A stretch of DNA of 64,000 nucleotides from Arthrobacter sp. MYb23 (lineage in GTDB: Bacteria > Actinomycetota > Actinomycetes > Actinomycetales > Micrococcaceae). The stretch is taken from the NCBI RefSeq assembly GCF_002979775.1, contig NZ_PCPR01000002.1:434001-498000 (forward strand), given 5' to 3'. The notes beneath the pieces were generated by a model, which saw only the letters and a program-made list of their open reading frames with translations, had not been told where the DNA came from and made no database searches. Below, piece by piece: positions 8,621 through 17,019 of the stretch. The position numbers and the translations under genes were made by a program. The first letter of the stretch is position 1, and each line of letters starts with the position of its first letter.

Positions 8621-9253
8621 ATGAGTGCCGACAAGTCAAGCAGCTGGTCCTACGCAGAAGATCTGCCGGCTGAGGATGACGTGTTGTTGCGCGCCCGTGA
8701 GCGCTCCTTTGAACTGGGTGTTACCCCCATCAGCCCCGGTGTAGGTGCCGTCCTGACGGTACTCGCTGCCGCTTCCAAAGCGCAGACCGTGGTGGAAGTG
8801 GGCTCCGGCGCAGGAGTGTCCGGGGTTTGCCTGCTGCGTGGTCTCAGCCCCCATGCTGTGCTGACCACCATTGATGTGGACGTCGAACATCTGAAGGCCG
8901 CGAGGGAAGCATTCCTGGAGTCCGGTAGCCCGGCCAACCGTACCCGCACCATTTCAGGCCGTGCAGCTGATGTCTTGCCACGACTGACGGACTCGGCCTA
9001 TGACCTCGTGTTCATCGACGCCGACAAGCCGAACTTCCCCAAGTATGTGGAACAGGCAATCCGCCTCCTGAAGTCAGGCGGCACCCTGGTGATCAACGAT
9101 GCTTTGGACAAGGACCGCGTCGCCAACCCGGCAGCGCGTGAGGCAACCACCGTGGTTTTGCGTCAGATTGTGAAGGCCATCCGCGACGACGAACGGTTGG
9201 CGTCGGCGATGCTGCCTACGGGCGATGGGCTTCTGGTTGCCGTCAAGAAGTAG
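8621..9253 (+). CDS. SAM-dependent O-methyltransferase (Rv1220c type)
   Basis: A 210-residue class I methyltransferase of the catechol/caffeoyl-CoA O-methyltransferase family. SAM-binding motif I is VVEVGSGAGVSGVCLLRGL (about residues 48-66), the acidic loop is TTIDVDVEHLKAAREAF (near 80-96), and the metal- and substrate-side motif is DLVFIDADKPNFPKYVEQA (near 128-146), followed by GGTLVINDAL. The substrate is unknown. It is divergent from sigE, an arrangement conserved with mycobacteria, so control by SigE is plausible but not shown. A bidirectional terminator follows. Confidence 0.9.
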   Translation: MSADKSSSWSYAEDLPAEDDVLLRARERSFELGVTPISPGVGAVLTVLAAASKAQTVVEVGSGAGVSGVCLLRGLSPHAVLTTIDVDVEHLKAAREAFLESGSPANRTRTISGRAADVLPRLTDSAYDLVFIDADKPNFPKYVEQAIRLLKSGGTLVINDALDKDRVANPAAREATTVVLRQIVKAIRDDERLASAMLPTGDGLLVAVKK

Positions 9254-9286
9254 GGTTCCTGCCAGCAGGATGAAAACAGCTTAAAC

Positions 9287-9322
9287 AAAAGCAGGGCCCC
9301 GGCTTGCCGGGGCCCTGCTTTT
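9287..9322. terminator. Bidirectional terminator
   Basis: Perfect stem with A4 before and T4 after: the left arm ends GCAGGGCCCCGGC, a TT loop follows, and the right arm is complementary. It lies between the convergent O-methyltransferase and DUF3117 genes. Confidence 0.92.
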
Positions 9323-9339
9323 AAAATCTATCCAAACGC

Positions 9340-9507
9340 CTATTCAGTAACGCCTACGAGGCATTCCTTGAGGTTGGCCGCTTCCGCAGCGTTGAGTTCG
9401 ACAACGAGTCGTCCTCCGCCTTCGAGCGGCACACGCATAATCAAGCTGCGTCCCTCTTTGGTAACTTCCATAGGGCCGTCGCCGGTACGTGGTTTCATAG
9501 CCGCCAT
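9340..9507 (-). CDS. DUF3117 family small protein
   Basis: A 55-residue protein beginning MAAMKPRTGDGPMEVTKE and containing RVPLEGGGRLVVELNAAEAA, the near-invariant core of the actinobacterial DUF3117 family. The function is unknown. The ATG at 9507 is chosen because the family starts at MAAMKPR; GGAGGGG stands 10 nt upstream. Longer upstream frames are not conserved. The homologue in mycobacteria (Rv1211, from memory) is also near the LOG and DivIVA-like genes. The upstream 226 nt (9508-9733) hold no other gene; they presumably contain its promoter, which I could not place. Confidence 0.88.
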   Translation of the reverse strand: MAAMKPRTGDGPMEVTKEGRSLIMRVPLEGGGRLVVELNAAEAANLKECLVGVTE

Positions 9508-9733
9508 TAGGAAAATCCCCTCCATTTGTCCCAAGTCACGCCAACCCGGCCGGGCTGGTTCCGCGTCGCAATTGCAGCCGGCGGCACCGCTTGGGAGGCC
9601 GCCTTGGCCGGGCACTTTTCGGTGCTCTGTCCTTGCTCTTGGTCCATTATCCCGTAATTACCTGTCCGTAGCTAATCAAACGCGCATTTGTCCGGACTTT
9701 GTACATACTCCGCTTGCGCGGCATACGTCCACG

Positions 9734-11041
9734 TCAGGGCGGATAGTCCCCGCCGCCGGGGAGCTGCGCCCACGCCCACAGCCACACCACCCAGACGATC
9801 TGGAGGAGGACGAACATCACCACGACGGTCCCCCGGTACGCTTTGGATTTGGAGAGCAACGCCACCGCCAATGCCAGCGGAAAGAGTGGCAGCAGCATTC
9901 TGAAGGTGCTGGTCTGGGGATGAAGGAAGACCAGCAGATAGCCCATGTAGCAAGCGCACCAAAGCCGCAACTCAGTTCCCAACGCCCTGACCGGCCTGGA
10001 CATCATGACCAGAACGAAAAGTGCCGTGAAGACGAACGGGGCCAGCACGCCCAACACAGGACCGAACAGCATCCGGCCCGTGTCGAACCACGGTTTGAAA
10101 GGCACAAGATCGTGCCCCCGCCACGCAGTTTCGGTGCGTGTGTAGGCAGTGAGTTCACCGGTGGTTGCCCAGGCAATGGCTGGCCACGCGAGAGCTCCAA
10201 TACCCGCCACGAGCACCAGTGCCCCCAGCGAGAGTAAGCTGCGCAACGACGTCGGGTCGTCGTCACCGCCTGAAACGGGGGCTGGCCGTGTCCCTGACGG
10301 CCAGAAGCGCTGCCACAGACGCCAGAGCAACAGCAATCCCACCATGGCTGCAAAGGGGACTCCCGTGGGCCTGGAAAGACACATGAGAAGCACTACCGGA
10401 ATGGCGGCCAGATACCGGCGCCGCACCACCAGTAACAGCGCACCGGACAACAGCAAGAGGTTTAAGGACTCGGCGTACGGGACCTGAAGGATCGGGGACA
10501 CCGGAAAAGTGGAGACGAAGACGACGCCCCACAGCGCCGCGCGCTTGCCTGCGAACTCGCGGAAGAGTTGGTAAATCACCAGTGCCGCACCCACACCAGC
10601 CAGCGTCGCTATGAGGGTGAGGGCAGGCAGGGTTCCCATCCCGGTGGCTGCAGCGAGGCCTCGGGCCAGGAAGGGGAAGAGCGCATAGAACGCCCAGGCG
10701 TTTTGCTGGACCACGCCATTCGCGTCCACGGGTAGAACCGAGGGATAGCCGTTGTCAGCAGCTTCCTGATACCAGCGTCCATCCCAGATAGTGATGAAGT
10801 TCCAATAATCCGGCGCGGGTGGGAACCAGGGGTTCGTTCCTTGGTGGATGGCTGCCGCCATGAAGACACAGGCGCTGACGAGCCGGGCTGCGACAAAAAT
10901 CAAGGTTACCTGCAGCCACCATGGCCAACCGCCCATTCGTGCGGCCGCGCTTGATAGCCCCAGGGAAAGCCGGTCCGCGGGTCCCCGCTGCGGCTGCGTC
11001 TCTGAGGAGGGCGTCTGCGAGGCAGGGATCTGCGAACTCAC
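9734..11041 (-). CDS. PIG-V-like membrane mannosyltransferase family protein
   Basis: A 435-residue polytopic membrane protein with about ten hydrophobic segments. The first periplasmic loop contains NFITIWDGRWYQEAADNGYP, the WDGxWY pattern with the acidic residue characteristic of PIG-V (GPI mannosyltransferase 2)-like glycosyltransferases that use a polyprenyl-phosphate sugar. The bacterial acceptor is unknown; an envelope glycolipid or glycoprotein is likely. Its start overlaps the stop of the DivIVA-like gene by 4 nt (ATGA), so the two are translationally coupled. Confidence 0.82.
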   Translation of the reverse strand: MSSQIPASQTPSSETQPQRGPADRLSLGLSSAAARMGGWPWWLQVTLIFVAARLVSACVFMAAAIHQGTNPWFPPAPDYWNFITIWDGRWYQEAADNGYPSVLPVDANGVVQQNAWAFYALFPFLARGLAAATGMGTLPALTLIATLAGVGAALVIYQLFREFAGKRAALWGVVFVSTFPVSPILQVPYAESLNLLLLSGALLLVVRRRYLAAIPVVLLMCLSRPTGVPFAAMVGLLLLWRLWQRFWPSGTRPAPVSGGDDDPTSLRSLLSLGALVLVAGIGALAWPAIAWATTGELTAYTRTETAWRGHDLVPFKPWFDTGRMLFGPVLGVLAPFVFTALFVLVMMSRPVRALGTELRLWCACYMGYLLVFLHPQTSTFRMLLPLFPLALAVALLSKSKAYRGTVVVMFVLLQIVWVVWLWAWAQLPGGGDYPP

Positions 11042-11379
11042 TGCCGGGCCCGGCCGGTTTCGCCATCCTCAAGACGAGGCTGAACCAAGGCACCGAGGCG
11101 TTCAATCTCGCGGTCCTTGGCCTTCAATTGGTCCCTCAGCTCCTCCAGGACCTGGTCAACCTGATCCATCCGGTAACCACGAAGGCCCAAGGCAAAACGC
11201 AGGGAATCCACATCCCCGGGTTTGGCATCCTCCGGCAGCAGGACAGCCGGCAGATTGGGGACGGGTTGTTCAAGCCCCGCTCCAATGGAGCGCCCCTTGA
11301 CGATTCCGGCACCGAGATACAGCGCCGCACCAACGAGGACGATCGCGAGAAACACCAGGAAAAAGCTCACAGTGTCCAT
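11038..11379 (-). CDS. DivIVA-domain membrane-anchored protein
   Basis: A 113-residue protein with one N-terminal membrane helix (FFLVFLAIVLVGAALYLGAGIV) followed by a DivIVA-type segment: SLRFALGLRGYRMDQVDQVL is the family's short N-terminal motif, and EELRDQLKAKDREIERLGAL is predicted coiled coil. DivIVA modules recognise curved membrane or recruit cell-wall growth machinery at poles and septa. Coupling to the membrane glycosyltransferase downstream suggests a link to envelope assembly, which is inference. A similar small protein (Rv1209) occurs in the corresponding mycobacterial region. Confidence 0.82.
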   Translation of the reverse strand: MDTVSFFLVFLAIVLVGAALYLGAGIVKGRSIGAGLEQPVPNLPAVLLPEDAKPGDVDSLRFALGLRGYRMDQVDQVLEELRDQLKAKDREIERLGALVQPRLEDGETGRARQ

Positions 11380-11397
11380 GGTGCCAGAAACAGCCGG

Positions 11398-12237
11398 CTA
11401 CTCCGGGCGCTGGTTTCCATTTGTGGTGGGTGGAAGAGGTGCACCGTGCAAAACACGGTGCACGGCATCTGCGGGGTCATCCACCAGCTGGATCAGATCA
11501 AGGTCCTTCTCCGAAACCATGCCTTCGGCCACCAGGGTCTCCCGGATCCACTCGATCATGGGTCCCCAAAAGCGAACTCCGAGCAGAACGATGGGGAACG
11601 AGGTCACCTTGCGGGTTTGGACCAGGACCATTGCCTCGAACAACTCATCGAGAGTGCCGAGCCCACCGGGAAGCACCACGAAGCCCTGCGCGTACTTGAC
11701 GAACATGGTTTTGCGGGCGAAGAAATACCGGAAGTTGATGCCCAAATCCACCCATTGATTGAGTCCCTGCTCGAACGGCAGTTCGATGCCCAGGCCCACA
11801 GAAACACCGTTGCCTTCCACGGCGCCCTTGTTGGCAGCTTCCATGGAACCGGGTCCGCCGCCGGTGATCACTGCCACGCCGGCTTCTGCAAGCTTGCGCC
11901 CCACATCCACGGCCATCTCGTAATACTCGGTTCCGGGTTTGGTTCGGGCTGAACCGAAGACGCTGACGGCAGGCCCCAGATCCGCCAGGGCACCGAAGCC
12001 CTCCACGAACTCACTCTGGATCCTCAGGACACGCCACGGATCGGTGTGGATGAACTGCCCGGCACCGCTGGTATCCAACAAATGCTGGTCCGACATTCCC
12101 GTGTCCGCTTGTTTGCGTCGGAGCTCAAGGGAGCCCTTGTGCTTGGCGGGTGCGATCTCCGATGGGAGCGGCACATGGGTGCCCGTGACGCGACCGTTGG
12201 CATCCGGGCGGGGAATGGGGTGCTGGCTCATGCTCAT
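11398..12237 (-). CDS. LOG family protein (TIGR00730, Rossmann fold)
   Basis: A 279-residue homologue of Rv1205. The LOG signature is complete: GGGPGSMEAANKGA (about residues 127-140) and PGGLGTLDELFEA (near 189-201), with an N-terminal extension of about 85 residues as in actinobacterial long forms. LOG enzymes cleave ribose 5'-phosphate from nucleoside 5'-monophosphates, releasing cytokinin-type bases or recycling nucleotides. ATG 12237 is supported by TAGCCT exactly 6 nt upstream; ATG 12231 is an in-frame alternative. Confidence 0.9.
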   Translation of the reverse strand: MSMSQHPIPRPDANGRVTGTHVPLPSEIAPAKHKGSLELRRKQADTGMSDQHLLDTSGAGQFIHTDPWRVLRIQSEFVEGFGALADLGPAVSVFGSARTKPGTEYYEMAVDVGRKLAEAGVAVITGGGPGSMEAANKGAVEGNGVSVGLGIELPFEQGLNQWVDLGINFRYFFARKTMFVKYAQGFVVLPGGLGTLDELFEAMVLVQTRKVTSFPIVLLGVRFWGPMIEWIRETLVAEGMVSEKDLDLIQLVDDPADAVHRVLHGAPLPPTTNGNQRPE

Positions 12238-12243
12238 TGCCCA

Positions 12244-12249
12244 AGGCTA
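12244..12249 (-). promoter_or_regulatory. Candidate -10 box, leaderless start of LOG gene
   Basis: TAGCCT on the minus strand, then TGGGCA, then the ATG at 12237. Confidence 0.5.
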
Positions 12250-12388
12250 ACGCGGATGACGGCGTGCTCCGCGGCAGCGACCCGCTCTTTGCATTGCAGT
12301 CTGGTATATCGCTGTGGGGCAGGTTTCTGTTCAGTCACGATCTTCAGGAAGTTGCCGTGACCGTGGTCATATTTGCTTCTTTGTTCGC

Positions 12389-12394
12389 TAGATT
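12389..12394 (+). promoter_or_regulatory. Candidate -10 box, leaderless start of gluA
   Basis: TAGATT followed by CGTCGT and then the ATG at 12401. No ribosome-binding site precedes this ATG. Confidence 0.5.
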
Positions 12395-12400
12395 CGTCGT

Positions 12401-13156
12401 ATGACTACTCAAGCGTCCGGCGATGCCCTCGTCTCCCTGAACGGCGTCAATAAGCACTACGGTCAATTGCATGTCCTCAAAGACATCAACCTCCAGGTTC
12501 AGAAGGGTGAAGTCGTGGTGGTTATCGGTCCTTCCGGATCCGGTAAATCCACTCTCTGCCGTGCGATCAACCGTTTGGAAACGATCGACGACGGCGACAT
12601 CGCCATCGACGGGAAGAAGCTTCCCGAAGAAGGCAAGGACCTCGCTCACTTGCGTGCCGACGTCGGCATGGTGTTCCAGTCCTTCAACCTGTTCGCCCAC
12701 AAGACGATTCTTGAGAACGTCACGCTGGGTCCCATCAAGGTCAAGAAGGTAGCCAAGGGCACGGCGGACAAGGAAGCCATGGCTCTCCTTGAGCGTGTAG
12801 GCGTGGGGCACCAAGCCCCGAAGCTTCCCGCCCAGCTCTCCGGCGGCCAGCAGCAGCGTGTGGCTATCGCCCGCGCTCTTGCCATGAAGCCGAAGGTGAT
12901 GCTGTTCGACGAGCCAACGTCCGCGTTGGACCCCGAGATGATCAACGAAGTGTTGGACGTCATGATCCAGTTGGCCAAGGAAGGCATGACCATGATCGTG
13001 GTCACCCACGAGATGGGCTTTGCCCGCAAGGCCGCTGACCGCGTGGTGTTCATGGCCGACGGTCAGATCGTGGAGGACGCGACCCCCGAGGAATTCTTCA
13101 CCAACCCGAAGAGCACCCGTGCCAAGGACTTCTTGTCCAAGCTCTTGACCCACTAG
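12401..13156 (+). CDS. gluA: Glutamate ABC importer, ATP-binding protein
   Basis: A 251-residue polar amino acid ABC ATPase. Walker A is GPSGSGKST (about 43-51), the Q-loop lies in VFQSFNLF, the signature is [16 protein letters not shown] and Walker B is [13 protein letters not shown]. It powers the importer with the next three genes. Order and sequence type match the GluABCD glutamate system of Corynebacterium. Substrate assignment rests on that similarity; glutamine or aspartate are less likely alternatives. It is the first gene of the operon. Confidence 0.93.
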   Translation: MTTQASGDALVSLNGVNKHYGQLHVLKDINLQVQKGEVVVVIGPSGSGKSTLCRAINRLETIDDGDIAIDGKKLPEEGKDLAHLRADVGMVFQSFNLFAHKTILENVTLGPIKVKKVAKGTADKEAMALLERVGVGHQAPKLPAQLSGGQQQRVAIARALAMKPKVMLFDEPTSALDPEMINEVLDVMIQLAKEGMTMIVVTHEMGFARKAADRVVFMADGQIVEDATPEEFFTNPKSTRAKDFLSKLLTH

Positions 13157-13211
13157 CTCCTTACTGCCCGCACCCCCGGCCGTAAGGCGGCCACCCAATG
13201 AAAGGAACACC

Positions 13212-14090
13212 ATGAAGTCTCTTATTACCCGGAGGAAGTCACTCCTGGTGGCCGCATCGGCTGCACTTGCCCTCTCGCTGAGCGCTTGCGGCGGCAGCAG
13301 CGGAACCACCACTCCCCCGGTTGCCTCGGCGAGCTTCGAAGCCGGCACCACCATGGAGAAGCTCAACAAGGCCGGGACCATCAAGATCGGTACCAAGTTC
13401 GATCAGCCTTTGTTCGGCCAGAAGGGCCTGGACGGCAAGCCAGTCGGTTTCGATGTTGAAATGGGCAAGGCAATCGCCGCCAAGCTGGGAATCGCTCCGG
13501 ACAAGATCGAATGGGTGGAGACCGTCTCCCAGAACCGTGAGTCGTTCATCGAGCAGGGACGCGTCGATCTTGTCATCGCCACGTACACCATCAATGATGC
13601 CCGTAAGGAAAAGGTCGCCTTCGCCGGACCGTACTACGAAGCAGGCCAGGCTCTGCTGGTGAACAAGGATGACACCTCCATCACCAAGCCCGAAGATGTC
13701 GCCGGCAAGAAGGTCTGCTCCGTGACGGGTTCCACCCCGGCCAAGACCATCGCCGAAAAGTACGGTGCTGAGGTAGTCCCAGCCGCCACCTACACCGCCT
13801 GCCTGGAGCCGCTGCGCAACAAGCAGGTTGTCGCGGTCACCACTGACAACGTCATCCTCGCCGGCTACGTCGACAAGGAGCCGGACGCCTTCAAGCTCGC
13901 CTCGGATGAAACCTTCACCAAGGAGCCTTATGGCATCGGCCTGAAGAAGGATGACACCGTCTTCCGCGCCTGGATCAACGATCAGCTTGAGGGATTCGCC
14001 AAGGACGATACCTACAAGAAGGCTTGGGAAGCCACTGCAGGCAAGGTCATCAAGACCGCCCCTGAACTTCCTACGATCAACCGCTACTAG
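13212..14090 (+). CDS. gluB: Glutamate ABC importer, substrate-binding lipoprotein
   Basis: A 292-residue extracytoplasmic binding protein of solute-binding family 3. The signal peptide ends in the lipobox LSAC (near residue 26), after which the mature protein is lipid-anchored. GFDVEMGKAIAAKLGI and GRVDLVIATYTINDARKEKV are the amino acid contact regions of the family. AAAGGAA lies upstream of the ATG. A stable hairpin after the stop codon may protect the gluAB message, giving excess binding protein over permease. Confidence 0.93.
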   Translation: MKSLITRRKSLLVAASAALALSLSACGGSSGTTTPPVASASFEAGTTMEKLNKAGTIKIGTKFDQPLFGQKGLDGKPVGFDVEMGKAIAAKLGIAPDKIEWVETVSQNRESFIEQGRVDLVIATYTINDARKEKVAFAGPYYEAGQALLVNKDDTSITKPEDVAGKKVCSVTGSTPAKTIAEKYGAEVVPAATYTACLEPLRNKQVVAVTTDNVILAGYVDKEPDAFKLASDETFTKEPYGIGLKKDDTVFRAWINDQLEGFAKDDTYKKAWEATAGKVIKTAPELPTINRY

Positions 14091-14099
14091 TCGGGACCC

Positions 14100-14137
14100 G
14101 TCAACTGCCGCCGCCCCCTCGGGTGGCGGCAGTTGAC
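14100..14137 (+). promoter_or_regulatory. Intercistronic hairpin between gluB and gluC
   Basis: Left arm GTCAACTGCCGCC and right arm GGCGGCAGTTGAC surround a short GC-rich loop. No T-run follows, so it looks like an mRNA 3'-end stabiliser or partial terminator rather than a full stop, since gluCD follow on the same strand. Confidence 0.7.
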
Positions 14138-14182
14138 GAATCCAGGACCCTGTTCCCTGATTAGCTGCAGCCAAAGGAAGCC

Positions 14183-14833
14183 ATGGACGCCGTCATAGCA
14201 AGCCTCCCCGAATATTGGGACGGATTTCTCCGAACCCTCTATCTTTCCGTAATTTCAGGAATCATTGCCCTCATTGTCGGCACACTCCTGGCGGCCATGA
14301 GGGTTTCCCCCGTGGCAGCACTTCGCGGTTTCAGCATGTTCTATGTTGAAGTGGCACGTAACACCCCGTTGACCATCATTTTCTTTTTCGCCGCCATTGT
14401 TCTGCCCAGGTTGGGCGTTAAGTTTGAACAATTCGAAGTTGCCGCCATCATCGCGTTGAGCAGTTACACGGCCGCCTTCATTGCCGAAGCCGTCCGTTCC
14501 GGCGTCAACAGCGTGCCTGTGGGCCAAGCAGAAGCTGCCCGCAGCGTCGGCATGACCTTCACACAGGTTTTGGGCTTCATCGTCCTCCCCCAAGCCGTAC
14601 GCACGGTGATACCCCCGCTGATCAACATCCTGATTGCACTGGTCAAGAACTCCTCGGTGGCCGGCGCGTTCTTCGTCCTGGAGCTTTTCGGCTACGGCCG
14701 CCAGCTCTCCAACGACTACGGCAACCAAGTCCTCTGGATCCTCCTCGGGGTGGCTTTCTTCTACCTCTTGATCACAGTTCCCCTGGGACTCCTGGCGCAC
14801 TTTGTTGAACGAAAGGTGGCGATTGCCCGATGA
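14183..14833 (+). CDS. gluC: Glutamate ABC importer, permease subunit
   Basis: A 216-residue HisM/GlnP-type permease with about five membrane helices. The coupling loop that contacts the ATPase is SGVNSVPVGQAEAARSVGMT (near residues 109-128), the family EAA motif. ATG 14183 follows AAAGGAAG. Its stop overlaps the gluD start (ATGA, 14830-14833), so the two permeases are coupled and probably form a heterodimer. Confidence 0.92.
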   Translation: MDAVIASLPEYWDGFLRTLYLSVISGIIALIVGTLLAAMRVSPVAALRGFSMFYVEVARNTPLTIIFFFAAIVLPRLGVKFEQFEVAAIIALSSYTAAFIAEAVRSGVNSVPVGQAEAARSVGMTFTQVLGFIVLPQAVRTVIPPLINILIALVKNSSVAGAFFVLELFGYGRQLSNDYGNQVLWILLGVAFFYLLITVPLGLLAHFVERKVAIAR

Positions 14834-15723
14834 CATCGGTCCTTTACGACGTCCCCGGGCCCAAGGCCCGCCTCTATTCGCTCATCGGCTCCGCCGCCGG
14901 CGTTCTGATCATCCTTGGCATCCTGGCCATCGCCGTCACAACCCTGGCACAACAGGGCATTTTCGACGCCGACCGCTGGGCCATCTTCTACGGCCCCATG
15001 GCACCGGATGTATGGAACCTGATCGGCCAAGGCATCCTCTCCACCCTGGCCGCTGCTGCTGTGGCTGCCGTGATCGCGTTCCCTCTGGGCATCGCGCTCT
15101 GCCTCCTGCGTATTTCCTTGATTCCCTGGATCCGGATTCCCACCCAGGTGGTACTCGAGTTCCTCCGCGGCATGCCCGTGGTTCTCATGATGTTGTTCGT
15201 CCTGCTGGTCTTCGCAACCGGTCAGTTCCAGGCTGTTGTGGTGGGTCTGACCCTTTACAACGCCGCCATCTTCGCTGAAATCCTGCGTGCAGGAATCCAG
15301 TCCCTCCCCAAGGGACAACGCGAGGCTGGCTTGGCCATCGGCCTCCGAAGCTTCCAGTCGCGGATGTCCATCGAGTTCCCTCAGGCCGTGCGACGCATGC
15401 TTCCGTCCTTGGTTGCCCAGTTGGTGGTTCTGCTCAAGGACACCTCGCTCGGCTACATCGTGGGCTACGAGGAATTGCTGCGGAAGATCCAGATCATGGC
15501 GGACTTCCTGGGCCCGGACTTCCTGTTCCCGGCGTTCTTCGTGGGCGCTGCAATCTACATCCTGATCAACCTGACGGTGTCACGGATTGCGATCATGATT
15601 GAGCGCCGCGGTTCCAAGAAGGCCGCCGGCGGGGTGGCTCCCCCCAGTCTCCGGACAGGGCTTGTGGTGGGCGGTAACGACCCCGTTGCGAAGGACTCGG
15701 TGGAGGGTCCGAACAAGGCATAA
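14830..15723 (+). CDS. gluD: Glutamate ABC importer, permease subunit
   Basis: A 297-residue permease, longer than GluC because of N- and C-terminal hydrophilic extensions. The EAA coupling motif is AGIQSLPKGQREAGLAIGLR, near residue 155. About five membrane helices are visible. It is the last gene of the importer operon and is followed by an intrinsic terminator. The tail GSKKAAGGVAPPSLRTGLVV is cytoplasmic and variable. Confidence 0.92.
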   Translation: MTSVLYDVPGPKARLYSLIGSAAGVLIILGILAIAVTTLAQQGIFDADRWAIFYGPMAPDVWNLIGQGILSTLAAAAVAAVIAFPLGIALCLLRISLIPWIRIPTQVVLEFLRGMPVVLMMLFVLLVFATGQFQAVVVGLTLYNAAIFAEILRAGIQSLPKGQREAGLAIGLRSFQSRMSIEFPQAVRRMLPSLVAQLVVLLKDTSLGYIVGYEELLRKIQIMADFLGPDFLFPAFFVGAAIYILINLTVSRIAIMIERRGSKKAAGGVAPPSLRTGLVVGGNDPVAKDSVEGPNKA

Positions 15724-15737
15724 CCAGTAATAAAGAT

Positions 15738-15777
15738 GAGGGTCCGCAGCCACCAGGCTGCGGACCCTCTTCTTTTG
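15738..15777. terminator. Terminator between gluD and dapE
   Basis: AGGGTCCGCAGCC and its complement with a 4-nt loop, followed on the + strand by TCTTCTTTTG. Genes converge here, and the stem can act in both directions. Confidence 0.88.
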
Positions 15778-15799
15778 CTGCGGGGATGCCCTTGACGGA

Positions 15800-16924
15800 C
15801 TACGGTGTCAGCCAGGTCCTCAGTGCACGGAGGCATTCACGGATGGCGTCGGCGTCGACGTGCTCGTTGTCCTTGTGCGCCAACAGAGGGTCACCGGGAC
15901 CGAAGTTCACCGCCGGGATGCCCAGTTCACTGAAACGCGCGACGTCGGTCCACCCGTATTTGGGTTTGGGCTCGGCGCCCACTGCGGCAACGAAGGACGC
16001 GGCGGCGGGGTGGTTCAGTCCGGGCCTCGCGCCGGCAGCAGCGTCCGTGCGGACGACGTCGAATCCTTCCAGAAGGTCCCTGACGTGGGCCTCGGCCTGG
16101 TCCGGGGTCTTGTCCGGGGCGAAGCGGTAGTTGATTTCCACCACGCATCGATCCGGGATGACGTTGCCCGCAGTTCCACCGTTGATCTTTACCGCGTTGA
16201 GGCTCTCGCGGTAATCGAGGCCGTCCACGTTGATGGTCTGCGGCTCGTAAGCGGCGAGCCGCGCAAGGATGGGTGCTGCGGCGTGGATCGCGTTGACGCC
16301 CATCCAGGCACGCGCAGAGTGGGCTGTTTCGCCGATGGTGGTGGCTTCGAAACGGCTGGTTCCGTTGCAACCGCCTTCCACCGTGCCGTGCGTGGGCTCC
16401 AAAAGAATCGCAAAATCACCCTTCAGCAGATCTCCGTGGTTCCGCACCAACCTGCCGAGGCCGCTCTTGACCGCTTCCACCTCTTCATGGTCATAAAAGA
16501 CGAAGGTGACGTCTTTATCCGGCTGCCGACCGTCGTCGAAAAGTGTTGCCGCAAGTGCCAGCTGGACCGCCACGCCGCCCTTCATATCCGTGGTGCCGCG
16601 GCCATACAGCACGCCTTCACCGGGAACACCGGATTCCCAGGTGGCCGGAACGGTGCCCAGCGAACCTTCAACAGTAGGCAGGGGCACGGTGTCCAGATGT
16701 CCCGCCAGGATGACGCGCTCCGAGCGGCCAAGTTCCGTACGCGCAATGATGGCGTCGCCGTCACGGGTCACGGTGTAGGCGGGAATGGCGCGCAGGGCGG
16801 ACTCGACGGCGTCGGCGAGCTCGGTCTCGTTGCCCGAAACGCTGTTGAAGTCGATGATCGCGGCCGTCAGCAAGGCAACATCCTGGCGAAGGTCAAGGAG
16901 GGCGGGAGCAGAGTTCAAGGTCAC
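15800..16924 (-). CDS. dapE: Succinyl-diaminopimelate desuccinylase
   Basis: A 374-residue M20 metallopeptidase-fold enzyme that hydrolyses N-succinyl-LL-2,6-diaminopimelate in the succinylase branch of lysine and peptidoglycan precursor synthesis. Zinc-site motifs are visible: LAGHLDTVPL (near 75-84), GRGTTDMKGGVAV (near 113-125), the DHEEVEA acid/base pair (near 149-155) and the late HKDNEHVD segment. GTG 16924 has TAGGCT exactly 6 nt upstream. It is divergent from dapD, with which it shares the pathway. Confidence 0.93.
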   Translation of the reverse strand: MTLNSAPALLDLRQDVALLTAAIIDFNSVSGNETELADAVESALRAIPAYTVTRDGDAIIARTELGRSERVILAGHLDTVPLPTVEGSLGTVPATWESGVPGEGVLYGRGTTDMKGGVAVQLALAATLFDDGRQPDKDVTFVFYDHEEVEAVKSGLGRLVRNHGDLLKGDFAILLEPTHGTVEGGCNGTSRFEATTIGETAHSARAWMGVNAIHAAAPILARLAAYEPQTINVDGLDYRESLNAVKINGGTAGNVIPDRCVVEINYRFAPDKTPDQAEAHVRDLLEGFDVVRTDAAAGARPGLNHPAAASFVAAVGAEPKPKYGWTDVARFSELGIPAVNFGPGDPLLAHKDNEHVDADAIRECLRALRTWLTP

Positions 16925-16930
16925 CCGTCC

Positions 16931-16936
16931 AGCCTA
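16931..16936 (-). promoter_or_regulatory. Candidate -10 box, leaderless start of dapE
   Basis: TAGGCT on the minus strand, then GGACGG, then GTG at 16924. Confidence 0.5.
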
Positions 16937-16984
16937 ATCCCCGGAAACAACCACAAATGCGACTTCTACGGCATGAGACGGGTT

Positions 16985-17013
16985 TTAACCGACCTCTGCC
17001 TGCTGGATAGACT
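16985..17013 (+). promoter_or_regulatory. Candidate dapD promoter, leaderless
   Basis: TTAACC (16985-16990) and TAGACT (17008-17013) are separated by 17 nt, each matching the sigma-70 consensus at four of six positions. The ATG at 17020 follows after 6 nt. The 95-nt dapE/dapD gap thus holds two outward promoters. Confidence 0.5.
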
Positions 17014-17019
17014 TGGCCC

